Position numbers and translations under genes: made by a program. Below, in pieces: positions 33,080 through 41,690 of a stretch of 64,000 bases of DNA. The number at the start of each line of letters is the position of its first letter. Position 1 is the stretch's first letter. The notes below the pieces were generated by a model. That model saw only the letters and a program-made list of their open reading frames with translations. It had not been told where the DNA came from and made no database searches. The DNA comes from Deinococcus sp. KNUC1210. Its GTDB lineage: Bacteria > Deinococcota > Deinococci > Deinococcales > Deinococcaceae. The DNA lies in assembly GCF_022344005.1 (NCBI RefSeq), contig NZ_CP092190.1:2734669-2798668 (forward strand), written 5' to 3'.

Positions 33080-34090
33080 TTATTTCTGCAGCGGATCGCT
33101 CGGCTGATCGGCCCGGTTCACCAGGTCAGCTAGCGTCAGGGCTGCCCGCTCGCGCTGCTCTTCAAAGACGTGACCGTATACATCGAGCGTGAGGCTGGCG
33201 CGGCTGTGGCCCATGCGGTCGGCCAGCGCTTTTGGATCGAGGCCCTGATAGATCGCGAGGCTGGCATAGGTGTGCCGGATGTCGTGAATCCGAATCCGTC
33301 GCACCTTCGCCCCTTCCAAGAGCACATACCAGTCGCGCAGCAGATTGCGCGGGTGATAGATCGTCCCGATTCGAGTGGGAAGACCAACCCCTCATCCTGC
33401 CAGTCCTCCCCGGCAGCAGAGCGTTCCTTCTCCTGACGTTCCCGGTGGACGCGCAGCGCTTCCAGCGTGTCGGCAGGCAAGGGAATCCGGGAATCCGGCG
33501 GCGGCTCTTCTCGCTCTTCGGAGTGGTAATGGTGGCCTTGTTGCCAACCAGCACGCAGTTATGCCGGATGGTGATCACCTGCCGCTGGATGTCGCTCCAC
33601 TTCAGGCCACACAGCTCGCCGCGCCGCATGCCGGTGGTCAGCGCGAGGTAGACCAGCCCGTACAGTCGGTCGTCCTGCACCGCGGTGATCAGCCGCTGGA
33701 CTTCGCTGGGTTCCCAGACGTCGAACTCGCGGCGCGGCACTTTGACCCGCTTCACGGCCTCGACTGGGTTACGGTACACCAGCCCCAGCTGGAGCGCATG
33801 CTTCATGGCGCTGCCCAGCAGCGTGACGGCTCCGGCCACCGTCGCGGGCTTCAGCGGAGCGGCAGCGGGCGCGTCCGGGTTCGAGATCGCCCCTTTCTTC
33901 TGGCTGACCTTCCTGGGAGTGTTCAGCAGGGCCGTCTGCCACTGCTGGATATCCAGCGGTGTGAGCTTCTGAAGCTGACGGCTGCCCAGATGCGGGCGAA
34001 CATACTGCTGGATCGGCAGCTGGCAGGCTTCCAGCACCAGCCGCTTATCACTCGTCGAGGGCCGCACGACCGCGCTGGAGGGAGCAACGT
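33080..34090 (-). pseudogene. Tyrosine recombinase/phage integrase, N-terminally truncated and frameshifted
   Basis: Core-binding domain: VVRPSTSDKRLVLEACQ, YVRPHLGSRQLQKLTPLDIQ. Catalytic domain: TTGMRRGELCGLKWSDIQ (first Arg), then after frame breaks HDIRHTYASL (HxxR), RMGHSR and LDVYGH (Tyr). Frame shifts lie at 33481-33483 and 33365-33367, each a missing base in a G/C run. The arm-binding N-terminus is absent: at about 34085 the sequence passes into the oppositely oriented tail gene. Even with the shifts corrected the enzyme would be incomplete. Confidence 0.85.
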
Positions 34091-34095
34091 CCAGC

Positions 34096-35554
34096 GTGAC
34101 TTTCACGACGTTCGCGACACCCGTGTACGTCAACGGGATGGCGGTGGCGGGTGCATTCACCGACGCAGCGAATGCGGTGTGGCTCTATCTGGATACCGAT
34201 GGGGTCGCGTACTTCCCTGGCACGCTGAGCACCCTGGGACCGCTGAACGTTCTGGGAGCGCTCAACAGCAGCGGTCCGATCAACAGCACGGGTCCGATCA
34301 CCACCACAGGCTCTCTCACCGCCCCGACGCTCAATATGGGCGATACACAGCTCACGACGACGCCCGTCAGCCTGTGGGCCATCACCGATACCACCAACTC
34401 CATCGCCGTCGAGGTCACCAGCACCGGAGACTTCAAGGCCTACGGTGCTGGAAGTCAGGTCGGGCCGATTGGCACGCTCCTGACCATCGGGTATATCAAC
34501 GACATCGCCTGGGGGTTTGGGGATGACGCCGGGAGCATCCCCTTGTGGCTCGATGGCGCGGGCAATCTGCATGTGGCCCTCTCGCTGTTCGTCTCGCGAC
34601 TGGCCGATACCACGGGCCTGCAAGGAATCACCTTTCCAGCGAACGGCGGCACGCGAGTGGACGGCATTCCAGCGATCAGTTCGACCCAAGAGCATCACCT
34701 GCTGGGGTGACAGCCTGACGTTCGGCCTGAATGCCCTCGCCGATCCAGGCCCTGACAACAGCTACCCGGCCCAGCTCGCCACGCTGCTCGGCACCGGCTA
34801 CACCGTGACGAACTTCGGCATTAGTACCCAGAAGTCGGACCAGATCATCGCCCGGCAGGGTGGTGTGCCGACCACGACCACCGTGCCGAGCGGCAGTATC
34901 CCTGCCTCTGGCAGCGTCACGGTCTCTACACCGGTTCCTGAGCTGCTATATAACTCCCCGATCTGGCCGAGCTACCGGGCCTCCCAGAGCACGCTGAACG
35001 GCTGGCTGAACGGGGTGTATGGGGCCCTGGCGCGGACTGGCTCAGCGGCCAGCCCCACCTACACCTTCACCCGGGCGACGGCAGGCACAGCCATCTCAGT
35101 GTATCCCTCAACCCCGCAGCCGTTCGTGCCGGACACCTTGGCGTATGCGGACGACACCACGGTGCTGTGGGTTGGACGCAACAATCCGACTGAGCCGGAC
35201 AAGATCAAGGCGAACATCGCGGCGGCCATCAACCACCTCATCGCGGCGCAGAAGGAATACATCGTGATCGGCGTGTCGCTGGGCAGTGCGGACACCACCG
35301 GCACGGCTGGCTTCAACACCATCACGGCGCTGAATGCCGATCTGCAGGCGCTGTACGGGTACCGGTTCCTCGATCCGAACCGGGTGATGAGCGTCCAGAA
35401 CGACGGCTACACCCCTACATCGGACGGCGCTCCGAACGCTACGTGGATAAGTGACACCATCCACTACACCGCCACCAGCTACGGACGCATTGCCCAGGCC
35501 GTCTACAACACGTTGCAACTGCTCGCAGATCTGCGAGCGAAGGGAGGGTATTGA
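34096..35554 (+). CDS. Phage tail-fibre-like protein with C-terminal SGNH hydrolase (frameshifted, 5' truncated)
   Basis: First part (34096-34690): beta-rich fibre sequence with VWLYLDTDGVAYFPG and repeated GPLNVLGALNSSGPINSTG. A one-base shift at the CCC of 34685-34687 joins it to ITCWGDSLTFGLNALADPGP, the block I of SGNH/GDSL hydrolases, followed by VVIGVSLGSAD-like and SDTIHYTATSYGRIA (D-x-x-H) near the end. About 486 aa joined. Such enzymes on tail fibres deacylate surface polysaccharide. GTG 34096 is not a convincing natural start; the true 5' end seems lost at the integrase junction. Confidence 0.7.
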
Positions 35555-36372
35555 TGGGCATTGTTCAGAAATTGACCGGCGTGACGCTTACGGGAACAGG
35601 ACTGCCCAAACTTCAGCGGGACGCCATGGCGACCACTGGCACACTGCTGTTGGTGGACGCAGGGAATGCTGCGTCCTGGGCGGGTGGGAACCCTGTGAAC
35701 GGGAATGCTGTGCATGACCTCGCCAATAGCAACCCGGACATGACCTGGACCATCGGCGCGAATCCGGTCACGTATGAGGGCAAAGGGTTCTTGCTGCCCG
35801 ATCAGGCCAGCTACACCCCGACCGCATACCTGAGCCGACCAAACATGTCGGTGCTGACCACGCATTCATTCCTGGCACTGACCTGGCACCGGGTCCGCCT
35901 GAGCAGCACCAACACCGGCACCAACGACGTGCAGGGCGTGCTGAGTCAGGAGGCGAACTGGCAGGGCACCAACGCCAACAATCAGTTTGTGCTGCTGACT
36001 GGCAGCAACTCTGCGGTGTACAAAGCCCGTGGCGTGGCGTGGGATCAAACTGGCACGGCTCGGACTGTTGTGGCAGCCGCTGGAGCCGTGGCAGACAACG
36101 ATCTGATCCAGTTGGGAATGAGCGTGGTCTATGGCACCGGAAATGCCGTGGTCAGCGTGTATTACAACGGGGCGCAGGTAGGGCAGTCCACGGTATCGGG
36201 CATGACTAGCTTGCAGGCAGGTGGCACTCGTCCGCTGCTCTTCGGAGCACACGCGATCGCGCAGAACAAAGGGCGCATCCTTCGTGCACTGATCGAGGAT
36301 TTGACAGTCAGTGGGCGCACCCCCCTGACGCTGGTGCAGCAGGACTACGCCGCCAACCTCTCGCGGTTCTAA
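35554..36372 (+). CDS. Phage structural protein, LamG/concanavalin-like
   Basis: 272 aa from ATG 35554, whose ATG overlaps the hydrolase stop (TGATG). Beta-rich, with WAGGNPVNGNAVHDLANSNP, a central jelly-roll-like region (LGMSVVYGTGNAVVSVYYNG, VGQSTVSG) and a conserved-looking end. Fits a distal tail or receptor-binding protein. Exact role inferred. Confidence 0.65.
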   Translation: MGIVQKLTGVTLTGTGLPKLQRDAMATTGTLLLVDAGNAASWAGGNPVNGNAVHDLANSNPDMTWTIGANPVTYEGKGFLLPDQASYTPTAYLSRPNMSVLTTHSFLALTWHRVRLSSTNTGTNDVQGVLSQEANWQGTNANNQFVLLTGSNSAVYKARGVAWDQTGTARTVVAAAGAVADNDLIQLGMSVVYGTGNAVVSVYYNGAQVGQSTVSGMTSLQAGGTRPLLFGAHAIAQNKGRILRALIEDLTVSGRTPLTLVQQDYAANLSRF

Positions 36373-36393
36373 CCAGTCGCCCTACCCTTCCAG

Positions 36394-36416
36394 CCCCCGC
36401 CCAGTGCGGGGGTTTT
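36394..36416 (+). terminator. Terminator after the tail genes
   Basis: CCCCCGC and GCGGGGG with a five-base loop followed by TTTTC. Confidence 0.85.
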
Positions 36417-36432
36417 CATTGGAGGCTTTGCC

Positions 36433-36741
36433 ATGAAGAAGATCCTGATCCTGACCGTTGCTACCGTTGTCCTCGCTGCCTGCGGTCCGAAGGTGACGCC
36501 GCCCGTGACCGTCGAGCTGCGCCAGACCCGTGACTACACCTTCGCAGTCGCCCCAACCCGCACCGACGTCGAGGTGAAACCCGGCCACCTCGGCACGAAG
36601 TTCTGCTACACCGATGCCCAGCCGAACAGCAGCGAAGTCTGCAACAACCTCACTACCGGCAAACGGGTCGTCGAGACCGGCAGCACCTACAACGCCCAGT
36701 TCACCGCGCTCGAAGAGGGTCAGGCGGTTGCCGCGAAATGA
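36433..36741 (+). CDS. Small phage lipoprotein (102 aa)
   Basis: Signal peptide with lipobox VVLAACGPK, then TVELRQTRDYTFAVAPTRT. Preceded by GGAGG. Its stop overlaps the next ATG (ATGA). Small lipoproteins beside lysis genes can act as o-spanin-like or superinfection-exclusion factors; not proven. Confidence 0.7.
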   Translation: MKKILILTVATVVLAACGPKVTPPVTVELRQTRDYTFAVAPTRTDVEVKPGHLGTKFCYTDAQPNSSEVCNNLTTGKRVVETGSTYNAQFTALEEGQAVAAK

Positions 36742-37103
36742 CCCAACCGCCAGACCCCCAATTGACCATTGTCCAAGACACCCTGATGAAGCTCGGGGAA
36801 AACGTCAAGGATCTCACCCGTGCCATTCAGGGTGATGTCGCCACTGGCTCCATCTCGATTCGTGAGTCGATTCGGCAACAAGAAGAGCGACACAAAACCG
36901 AGATGAAGTCCCTGAAAGACGAATTCAAAACCCAATCCGACGCCAGCGATGACCGCATCGAGATTTTAGAAAACAAGTTCTCGGCGCAGGAAAACATGCT
37001 GCGGGGCGTGCTGATGGTGACGCGCTGGCTGGGGGTCGGCAGTCTCGCCAGCCTGCTCGGGCTGATTGCCGTGCTGAGCGGGCTGTTTGGAGGTCATAAG
37101 TGA
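36738..37103 (+). CDS. Coiled-coil protein with C-terminal membrane helix (holin/XhlA-like)
   Basis: 121 aa: a long coiled coil (RQQEERHKTEMKSLKDEFKT, DRIEILENKFSAQENML) and one membrane helix (WLGVGSLASLLGLIAVLSGL). This order matches haemolysin XhlA-type phage lysis accessory proteins. Overlaps both neighbours by four bases. Confidence 0.7.
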   Translation: MTQPPDPQLTIVQDTLMKLGENVKDLTRAIQGDVATGSISIRESIRQQEERHKTEMKSLKDEFKTQSDASDDRIEILENKFSAQENMLRGVLMVTRWLGVGSLASLLGLIAVLSGLFGGHK

Positions 37104-37573
37104 ATCTGTCCTTCGAACGCGGGGCGCTGATCATGAGCTGGGCTATCGCGCTGTGCGTGGTGCTCCTGGGCGGGCTGGGATTCCGAGATGTATACCAGCG
37201 CATCAACCGCCCGCCGCCCTTCGAGTTCAGTGCGAACCGCTATGTCGCGGAGCAGACCACTGTCTGCCCTGGCCAGGAGTTGCGGTGGAAGAGCAGTCTG
37301 ATCATTCGCAAGGCCCCCACCGTGCTGCTGGTGGTCCGGACGATCTGGAGCCTGTCCCTGCAGCGGACTTGGAAGCCCGCCAACACCTCAGATCTGTTCG
37401 TGTGGACGGAAGTCGATCAGGGCAAGCCGTCCAGTCGGCCCGGCGCGTACACGATCCCGCTCGATCTGCCGCCCGGGACGTATGAACTGCGAGTCGGCGC
37501 GACATCGTTCGTCTCTGAAGCCGGTGCGTACAGCGTGCCGTTCACCGTTCCAGCCAGCTGTAAAGGAGCCTGA
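37100..37573 (+). CDS. Membrane-anchored phage protein (157 aa)
   Basis: GTG start, overlapping the previous stop. One N-terminal membrane helix (IMSWAIALCVVLLGGLGF), then a periplasmic beta-sandwich-like domain with TVLLVVRTIWSLSLQR and GAYTIPLDLPPGTYELRVG. Located between XhlA-like and endolysin genes, so likely part of the lysis module. Function not known. Confidence 0.6.
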   Translation: MNLSFERGALIMSWAIALCVVLLGGLGFRDVYQRINRPPPFEFSANRYVAEQTTVCPGQELRWKSSLIIRKAPTVLLVVRTIWSLSLQRTWKPANTSDLFVWTEVDQGKPSSRPGAYTIPLDLPPGTYELRVGATSFVSEAGAYSVPFTVPASCKGA

Positions 37574-38136
37574 TGAAACTGACTTCTCTTCTGATCACCC
37601 AACTCGCGTACCCTGGCATGCCTACCGTGCTGGTGAACACCTGGGCCACCAAACTTGGCACGGCCTGCGAAGACGCCGGGATCGACACGCCGCAGCGCCT
37701 GAGCCACTTTCTCGCCCAGGTCACGCACGAGTCGGGTGGCTTCCGGTGGATGGTTGAGATCTGGGGGCCGACGCCCGCGCAGGTTCGATACGAAGGTCGT
37801 CTGGATCTGGGCAACACGGAGCCGGGCGACGGGTTCCGATACCGGGGGCGGGGGCCGATGATGCTCACCGGACGGGGCAACTTCCGGAACGTCGGGCAGC
37901 GGATCGGGTACCCGCTCGAACAGCAGCCCGAGCTTGCGTCACAGATCGGTGTCGGCAGCTTGGTCGCCTGCGACTACTGGACCACGCACCGGCTGAATAC
38001 CCTGGCGGATCTGGGCGGGCTGACGATGGTCCCGGCCATCACGCGCGTCGTCAACGGCGGCCTGAATAATCTCGATGATCGGCAGCGACGATACCGACTG
38101 GCAGCCAGAGCGTTAGGGTTACCCTCGACCATCTGA
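37573..38136 (+). CDS. Endolysin, GH19 chitinase-like
   Basis: 187-aa phage lysin cleaving peptidoglycan. FLAQVTHESGGFRWMVE holds the catalytic glutamate of the lysozyme-like GH19 fold, and YEGRLDLGNTEPGDGFRYRG with RGPMMLTGRGNF are hallmark blocks. Length is normal for single-domain GH19 endolysins. Overlaps the preceding stop by one base (TGATG). Confidence 0.9.
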   Translation: MKLTSLLITQLAYPGMPTVLVNTWATKLGTACEDAGIDTPQRLSHFLAQVTHESGGFRWMVEIWGPTPAQVRYEGRLDLGNTEPGDGFRYRGRGPMMLTGRGNFRNVGQRIGYPLEQQPELASQIGVGSLVACDYWTTHRLNTLADLGGLTMVPAITRVVNGGLNNLDDRQRRYRLAARALGLPSTI

Positions 38137-38160
38137 TTCTGTACAGTAAGAAACGACACC

Positions 38161-38472
38161 ATGGAAATAACATTCCCATTATCCAAAAATGTTGACCTTG
38201 TAGGCACCTATCTTTCTCAGAACTGGTGTGCCTTCACTCTTATATGTAATGACGAAAAGATAATGTTGGGTGCTGACGATCCAGAGGCAGTCGAGAAGAG
38301 AATATTGGAGTCTCGACATAGACTAAGTGAGGAAATCATCTTTACGTATTCATTTTTTGAACTGCACAGCACCGTTTATTTATTTCCACATTCTGAATCT
38401 CATTTTAAATTGATGGTACAAGGAGAAGATGGGTGCGAAATATTTTCAACTCTTACTGAACGTTTAGTATAA
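38161..38472 (+). CDS. AT-rich uncharacterised protein inserted in the lysis module (103 aa)
   Basis: Composition much poorer in GC than the flanking phage genes: MEITFPLSKNVDLVGTYLSQ, IFTYSFFELHSTVYLFPHSE. No family recognised. It separates the endolysin from the holin-like gene and has the look of a 'moron' acquired from elsewhere. Confidence 0.6.
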   Translation: MEITFPLSKNVDLVGTYLSQNWCAFTLICNDEKIMLGADDPEAVEKRILESRHRLSEEIIFTYSFFELHSTVYLFPHSESHFKLMVQGEDGCEIFSTLTERLV

Positions 38473-38562
38473 ATAATCAGTACGAAATAGATCGCCATAC
38501 TAAGTAGTTTCGCTCTCTTCCGGCCCTGCCTCACGGTGGGGCCGCGCCCTTTGAGGTATCGC

Positions 38563-39117
38563 ATGAAACGTATCGGTGTACTTGTCGGGTTTCTGTTGGC
38601 CTTCTGTTTTTTGCCCGTCGTGCTCGCGCAGGCAGTGGGCGACCCAACCCTGCCGCCGAGCTTTGACCCGCATGCCTGGGGAGCCTCGCCCTTCACCCTA
38701 GCTGCCGTCGTGCTGTTCGCCACGGCCAGCCTGAAGCGGGCGGCTGACCGTGCCAGCCGAGTGCTGAGTGTGTGGGTCTGGTGGGCGATCTCGCTGGTGC
38801 TCGGCATCGTGGGGGCGCTGGCCCTGAACCTGCTGGGCTACGGAGCGGTGCTGGGCACGCTGAGCTATCCGTGGGCGGTGCTGCTGTTCGGACTGGTCGC
38901 GGGGATCAGCGCGAGCGGGTTCCGTGACCTCGCCAAGACCATCGCGGATTGGTTCCTGTGGCCCAGCGCGACGATCACCGTCACTGCCGCGCCGCAAGTC
39001 CTGCACCCCGCTGGCACACCCGGCACCGAACCGCTGCACAGCGCAGACGGGCGGATCATCGGTGCCGTGAAGCCCCTCACGCCTGTCCAGAAGACCGGTC
39101 TGGAGGATCTGAAGTGA
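38563..39117 (+). CDS. Holin-like membrane protein (184 aa)
   Basis: ATG 38563 follows GAGG. N-terminal signal-like helix (VLVGFLLAFCFLPVVLAQA) and three further membrane segments (SVWVWWAISLVLGIVGALAL; AVLLFGLVAGISAS), with a cytoplasmic tail ending KTGLEDLK. Fits a phage holin with a long tail. Its stop overlaps the next GTG. Confidence 0.7.
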   Translation: MKRIGVLVGFLLAFCFLPVVLAQAVGDPTLPPSFDPHAWGASPFTLAAVVLFATASLKRAADRASRVLSVWVWWAISLVLGIVGALALNLLGYGAVLGTLSYPWAVLLFGLVAGISASGFRDLAKTIADWFLWPSATITVTAAPQVLHPAGTPGTEPLHSADGRIIGAVKPLTPVQKTGLEDLK

Positions 39118-39278
39118 ACATCCTGGAACTCCTGAAGAAGAGCATCACCGACCCGCAAGCTTTGCTGCTGGCGCTGCGCCTTGTGGCGGACCTGAGCGAC
39201 GGTAGCACCCGCCTGAGTGCCGAGACCCGTGGCGAGATCCAGGCGAAGATTCTCGAACTCGAAGCAGGTGTGAAATGA
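39114..39278 (+). CDS. Small phage protein (54 aa)
   Basis: GTG at 39114 (GTGA overlap with the holin stop), with GGAGG seven bases upstream. Sequence MNILELLKKSITDPQALLLA then LSAETRGEIQAKILEL forms two amphipathic helices. Its stop overlaps the next gene's ATG, so it is translationally coupled on both sides. Confidence 0.65.
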   Translation: MNILELLKKSITDPQALLLALRLVADLSDGSTRLSAETRGEIQAKILELEAGVK

Positions 39279-39622
39279 AGAAGCTGCTGCTGATCCTGCC
39301 CTTGCTGGCGCTGGCCTCGTGCGCTCCGCTGCTCTCGACCGTCCAGGGCACTGCCGCTACCCTCTCGACGGATGGCACCAGCGTGCTCTTCTCCAACCCT
39401 GGCCCGCAGGCCGCCGAAGACGTGTCGGTGGTGCTGTACGGTCCGGTCACGGTCACAGGGGTGACATGTATTCCCTTCAGCCGTTCGTGGATCTGCCCGA
39501 TCAACGATGTGCCAGTGGGCAAGGCATTCCGGCTGCAATTCACCGGCAACCTGAACAACGCTTCAGCGTCGTTCTACACGGCCTCCAGCGGGAACAGACC
39601 GCTCTACGTGCAGCTGAAATAG
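39275..39622 (+). CDS. Small phage lipoprotein (115 aa)
   Basis: Signal peptide with lipobox LLALASCAPL, then a beta-rich domain with two cysteines (TVTGVTCIPFSRSWICPIND). It starts in an ATGA overlap. Similar size and design to the lipoprotein at 36433; function unknown. Confidence 0.7.
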   Translation: MKKLLLILPLLALASCAPLLSTVQGTAATLSTDGTSVLFSNPGPQAAEDVSVVLYGPVTVTGVTCIPFSRSWICPINDVPVGKAFRLQFTGNLNNASASFYTASSGNRPLYVQLK

Positions 39623-39740
39623 GTATCGGACACCTTGCGCCGACTACCGGTCTACACGGCTGATTTGTAACTCCCACGTAATGGAATGCTGGTTAAGCTC
39701 CCACACCTTCCGGTCTTTAGGGGAAGGTTGAAATCCGTCT

Positions 39741-39780
39741 ATGCAGCTTGGTGCACGAATATGTCATGCGCCGAGCTGCC
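39741..39780. repeat. Palindrome R10, diverged relative of the R family
   Basis: ATGCAGCTTGGTGCACG (39741-39757) pairs with CATGCGCCGAGCTGCC (39765-39780). The core GCAGCT-GG-GCA differs from R1-R9, but size and setting, just before an AT-rich single gene, are the same. Confidence 0.5.
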
Positions 39781-39810
39781 ACTGTTATTCAGCGGGTGTA
39801 AGCTGGTCTA

Positions 39811-40227
39811 GTGTCCAGCTCGTTAATGAAGTCCCTTATTAAAAATTTCGTTCCACAGTTTTTTGTAATCATGTCACTGCTAGGGACGTTCTTATATTAC
39901 ATTTTTAACCATACTTGGCCGCAAATTGTACCTGCGGCGGTGTCAATCATTCTACTGCAGTCAGTGTTTACTAGATGCCAGCTTATTGTTGAAAGTATGG
40001 GGTTTAACGATGCCCATATCCTTACATTTACGTTTGGTGGCATTACGTTTTTGCTGGCGGTTATTTCTGTTCCAATATTTTTGGTATCTACTCCTCTAGT
40101 TCAATCTTTTCTGGTATATCTCATTTCAACTGGACTGATAGATGCTTATTTTATATGCATCATTTTAAGAAAGCTCGAATTCGGACATAAAGGAAAACGA
40201 AAAGTCGGCAAGAGAAAAATTAGGTAA
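39811..40227 (+). CDS. AT-rich membrane protein (138 aa)
   Basis: GTG start. Four hydrophobic segments (FFVIMSLLGTFLYYIF, VPAAVSIILLQSVF, GGITFLLAVISVPIFLVS, FLVYLISTGLIDAYFICI) and a very basic tail (KGKRKVGKRKIR). No family recognised; AT-rich, so recently acquired. Confidence 0.6.
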   Translation: MSSSLMKSLIKNFVPQFFVIMSLLGTFLYYIFNHTWPQIVPAAVSIILLQSVFTRCQLIVESMGFNDAHILTFTFGGITFLLAVISVPIFLVSTPLVQSFLVYLISTGLIDAYFICIILRKLEFGHKGKRKVGKRKIR

Positions 40228-40275
40228 GAGGTACTCAGTATCAAGTTATCTTCCAAATAGTTTGAGCAACCTCAT

Positions 40276-40316
40276 GCCCAGCACCCTGCCTTCTGGCAAC
40301 GGTGCGGGGCTTTTTT
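40276..40316 (+). terminator. Terminator
   Basis: The CAGCACC/GGTGC and TGCC/GGCA arms form a stem around TTCT, followed by six T at 40311-40316, soon after the AT-rich membrane protein gene. Confidence 0.8.
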
Positions 40317-40333
40317 CGTGTATCGTGTGTGGA

Positions 40334-40617
40334 CCTGGGAATAAAACTCTCAGGTAAGGACATAGCGCACTTACTCTCACTGAGCAGAGGTGCGCTCCCT
40401 TTTTGCTATGGTGCTGTGGCCTGGGAAAGCAAGCCTCAGGTAAAGGTTGAAGCGCACTCGCCCCCGCTGTGGCTGGAGTGCGCTCCCTTTTTACTTTTTA
40501 CTCAGCGTTATACGAATTCTTAACGCTGGAGTTGTTACCCTCCTCAAGCCTGAACCTCAAGGACTCAGGCAAGGTTGCAGCGCACTCGCCGTTCTGACGG
40601 CTGGAGTGCGCTCCCTT
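40334..40617 (+). repeat. Three tandem copies of a hairpin element
   Basis: Each copy has CTCAGGYAAGG-like sequence followed by an AGCGCACTC...GAGTGCGCT hairpin and CCCTTT(TT): hairpins at 40364-40396, 40451-40484 and 40579-40612. The first two have good T-tracts and would terminate. The repeat of a conserved leader before each hairpin suggests tandem small RNAs or attenuators rather than one terminator. Confidence 0.75.
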
Positions 40618-40633
40618 TGCGTATCCTGCCCTC

Positions 40634-40903
40634 ATGCCCGATCTCGCCAGCCTGACACCGGTGGAACTCGCAGACCTGTTGCAGGCAGCCTATGCCGCCG
40701 ATCACGACCTGCCGGGCGAACACCTCACCGATCCTGTGGCACGCCACGACCTGGCACGGCTGCTCGATCACGATGAAGCCCTGAAATTCGCTGTGGTGGA
40801 AGCGTGGCTGGAAGACCGTGAGGCCTTCGAAGACGCTGCGCTGTACTGGCTCGACGCCGAATTCCTGGGCGACCTGGAATGGCCGGACAGGGAAGAGGAC
40901 TGA
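40634..40903 (+). CDS. Acidic uncharacterised protein (89 aa)
   Basis: High-GC gene directly after the hairpin repeats. MPDLASLTPVELADLLQAAY, DPVARHDLARLLDHDEALKF; rich in Asp/Glu/Leu, all helix. Family not recognised. A terminator follows. Confidence 0.6.
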   Translation: MPDLASLTPVELADLLQAAYAADHDLPGEHLTDPVARHDLARLLDHDEALKFAVVEAWLEDREAFEDAALYWLDAEFLGDLEWPDREED

Positions 40904-40916
40904 TCCACAAAGAGGG

Positions 40917-40950
40917 AGCCGCGCCAGATCGAGATGGGCGCGGCTCTTCT
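40917..40950 (+). terminator. Terminator
   Basis: AGCCGCGCC (40917-40925) and GGCGCGGCT (40937-40945), then CTTCT. Confidence 0.8.
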
Positions 40951-41042
40951 GCCATCGTTGTGGGGGCGGGCGGCCCGGCTCGGCAGAGGTGTCAGCGCTT
41001 GCTGTCCTGCACTCGAAGGAACGAGCGTCGCGTTGGGACAAC

Positions 41043-41639
41043 ATGCTAAAACAGCATGTGCCGCAAGAAATTATTCTTCCAGATAGGGGTTGTGAAGAAC
41101 GGATCATTATATTTGAGGACGGCAGTTTCACCTATAATTACTTCGCGAGCCCTCTAAAGAAATCTATTCTTAAACCGTTTAAATATCTCGCATTATGTCT
41201 AATCGTAAGTACGTTATTGGCGATGAAATACCAAAGCCAAGATCTGATAATTGTCGCGATTGCATTTTTAATATTTACAATCACTGGACCATTATGGTAT
41301 TTGAGAATCCCAAAGAGTGGGCAAATCGGGGTTAACTTAAATACTAGACTGCTGTGGCAGAGAGTAGTTGGTGACAATGATAATGTTAGAACAGTGGAGA
41401 TAAATCTCGAAAATGCTAGAATAATAAAATTTGGAAAGCCATCGCCGGGTAGTCGGGTTATTGGTGATATGAATACGCCAAAAATATGGTACACGGATGA
41501 CAAGGTTAAATACCTACTCTCTGATGACAATGTAGACTCTAGAAAAAAGAAAATAATAGAGGCAATGTTTTTTTACGGAGCAGCTAGAATACCCTCTCCG
41601 GAGAAACTGATAGAGAAAATTCAAAAACTTGAGCCTTAA
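41043..41639 (+). CDS. AT-rich membrane protein (198 aa)
   Basis: ATG 41043 (MLKQHVPQEIILPDRGC); in-frame codons upstream belong to a GC-rich intergenic region. Two central membrane helices (FKYLALCLIVSTLLAM; LIIVAIAFLIFTITGPLW) and a basic soluble tail. Not recognised. Strongly AT-rich. Confidence 0.65.
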   Translation: MLKQHVPQEIILPDRGCEERIIIFEDGSFTYNYFASPLKKSILKPFKYLALCLIVSTLLAMKYQSQDLIIVAIAFLIFTITGPLWYLRIPKSGQIGVNLNTRLLWQRVVGDNDNVRTVEINLENARIIKFGKPSPGSRVIGDMNTPKIWYTDDKVKYLLSDDNVDSRKKKIIEAMFFYGAARIPSPEKLIEKIQKLEP

Positions 41640-41650
41640 GGACACCTGAT

Positions 41651-41690
41651 AAGTTATCCACAGACTTATGCACAGACGCGTGGATAACTT
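41651..41690. promoter_or_regulatory. Cluster of DnaA boxes within an inverted repeat
   Basis: TTATCCACA (41654-41662) is a perfect DnaA box; TTATGCACA (41666-41674) is one mismatch away; on the other strand TTATCCACG lies at 41679-41687. AAGTTATCCAC and GTGGATAACTT are also perfect inverted arms. It sits between convergent genes, so it may also act as a terminator, though T-runs are absent. Confidence 0.6.
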
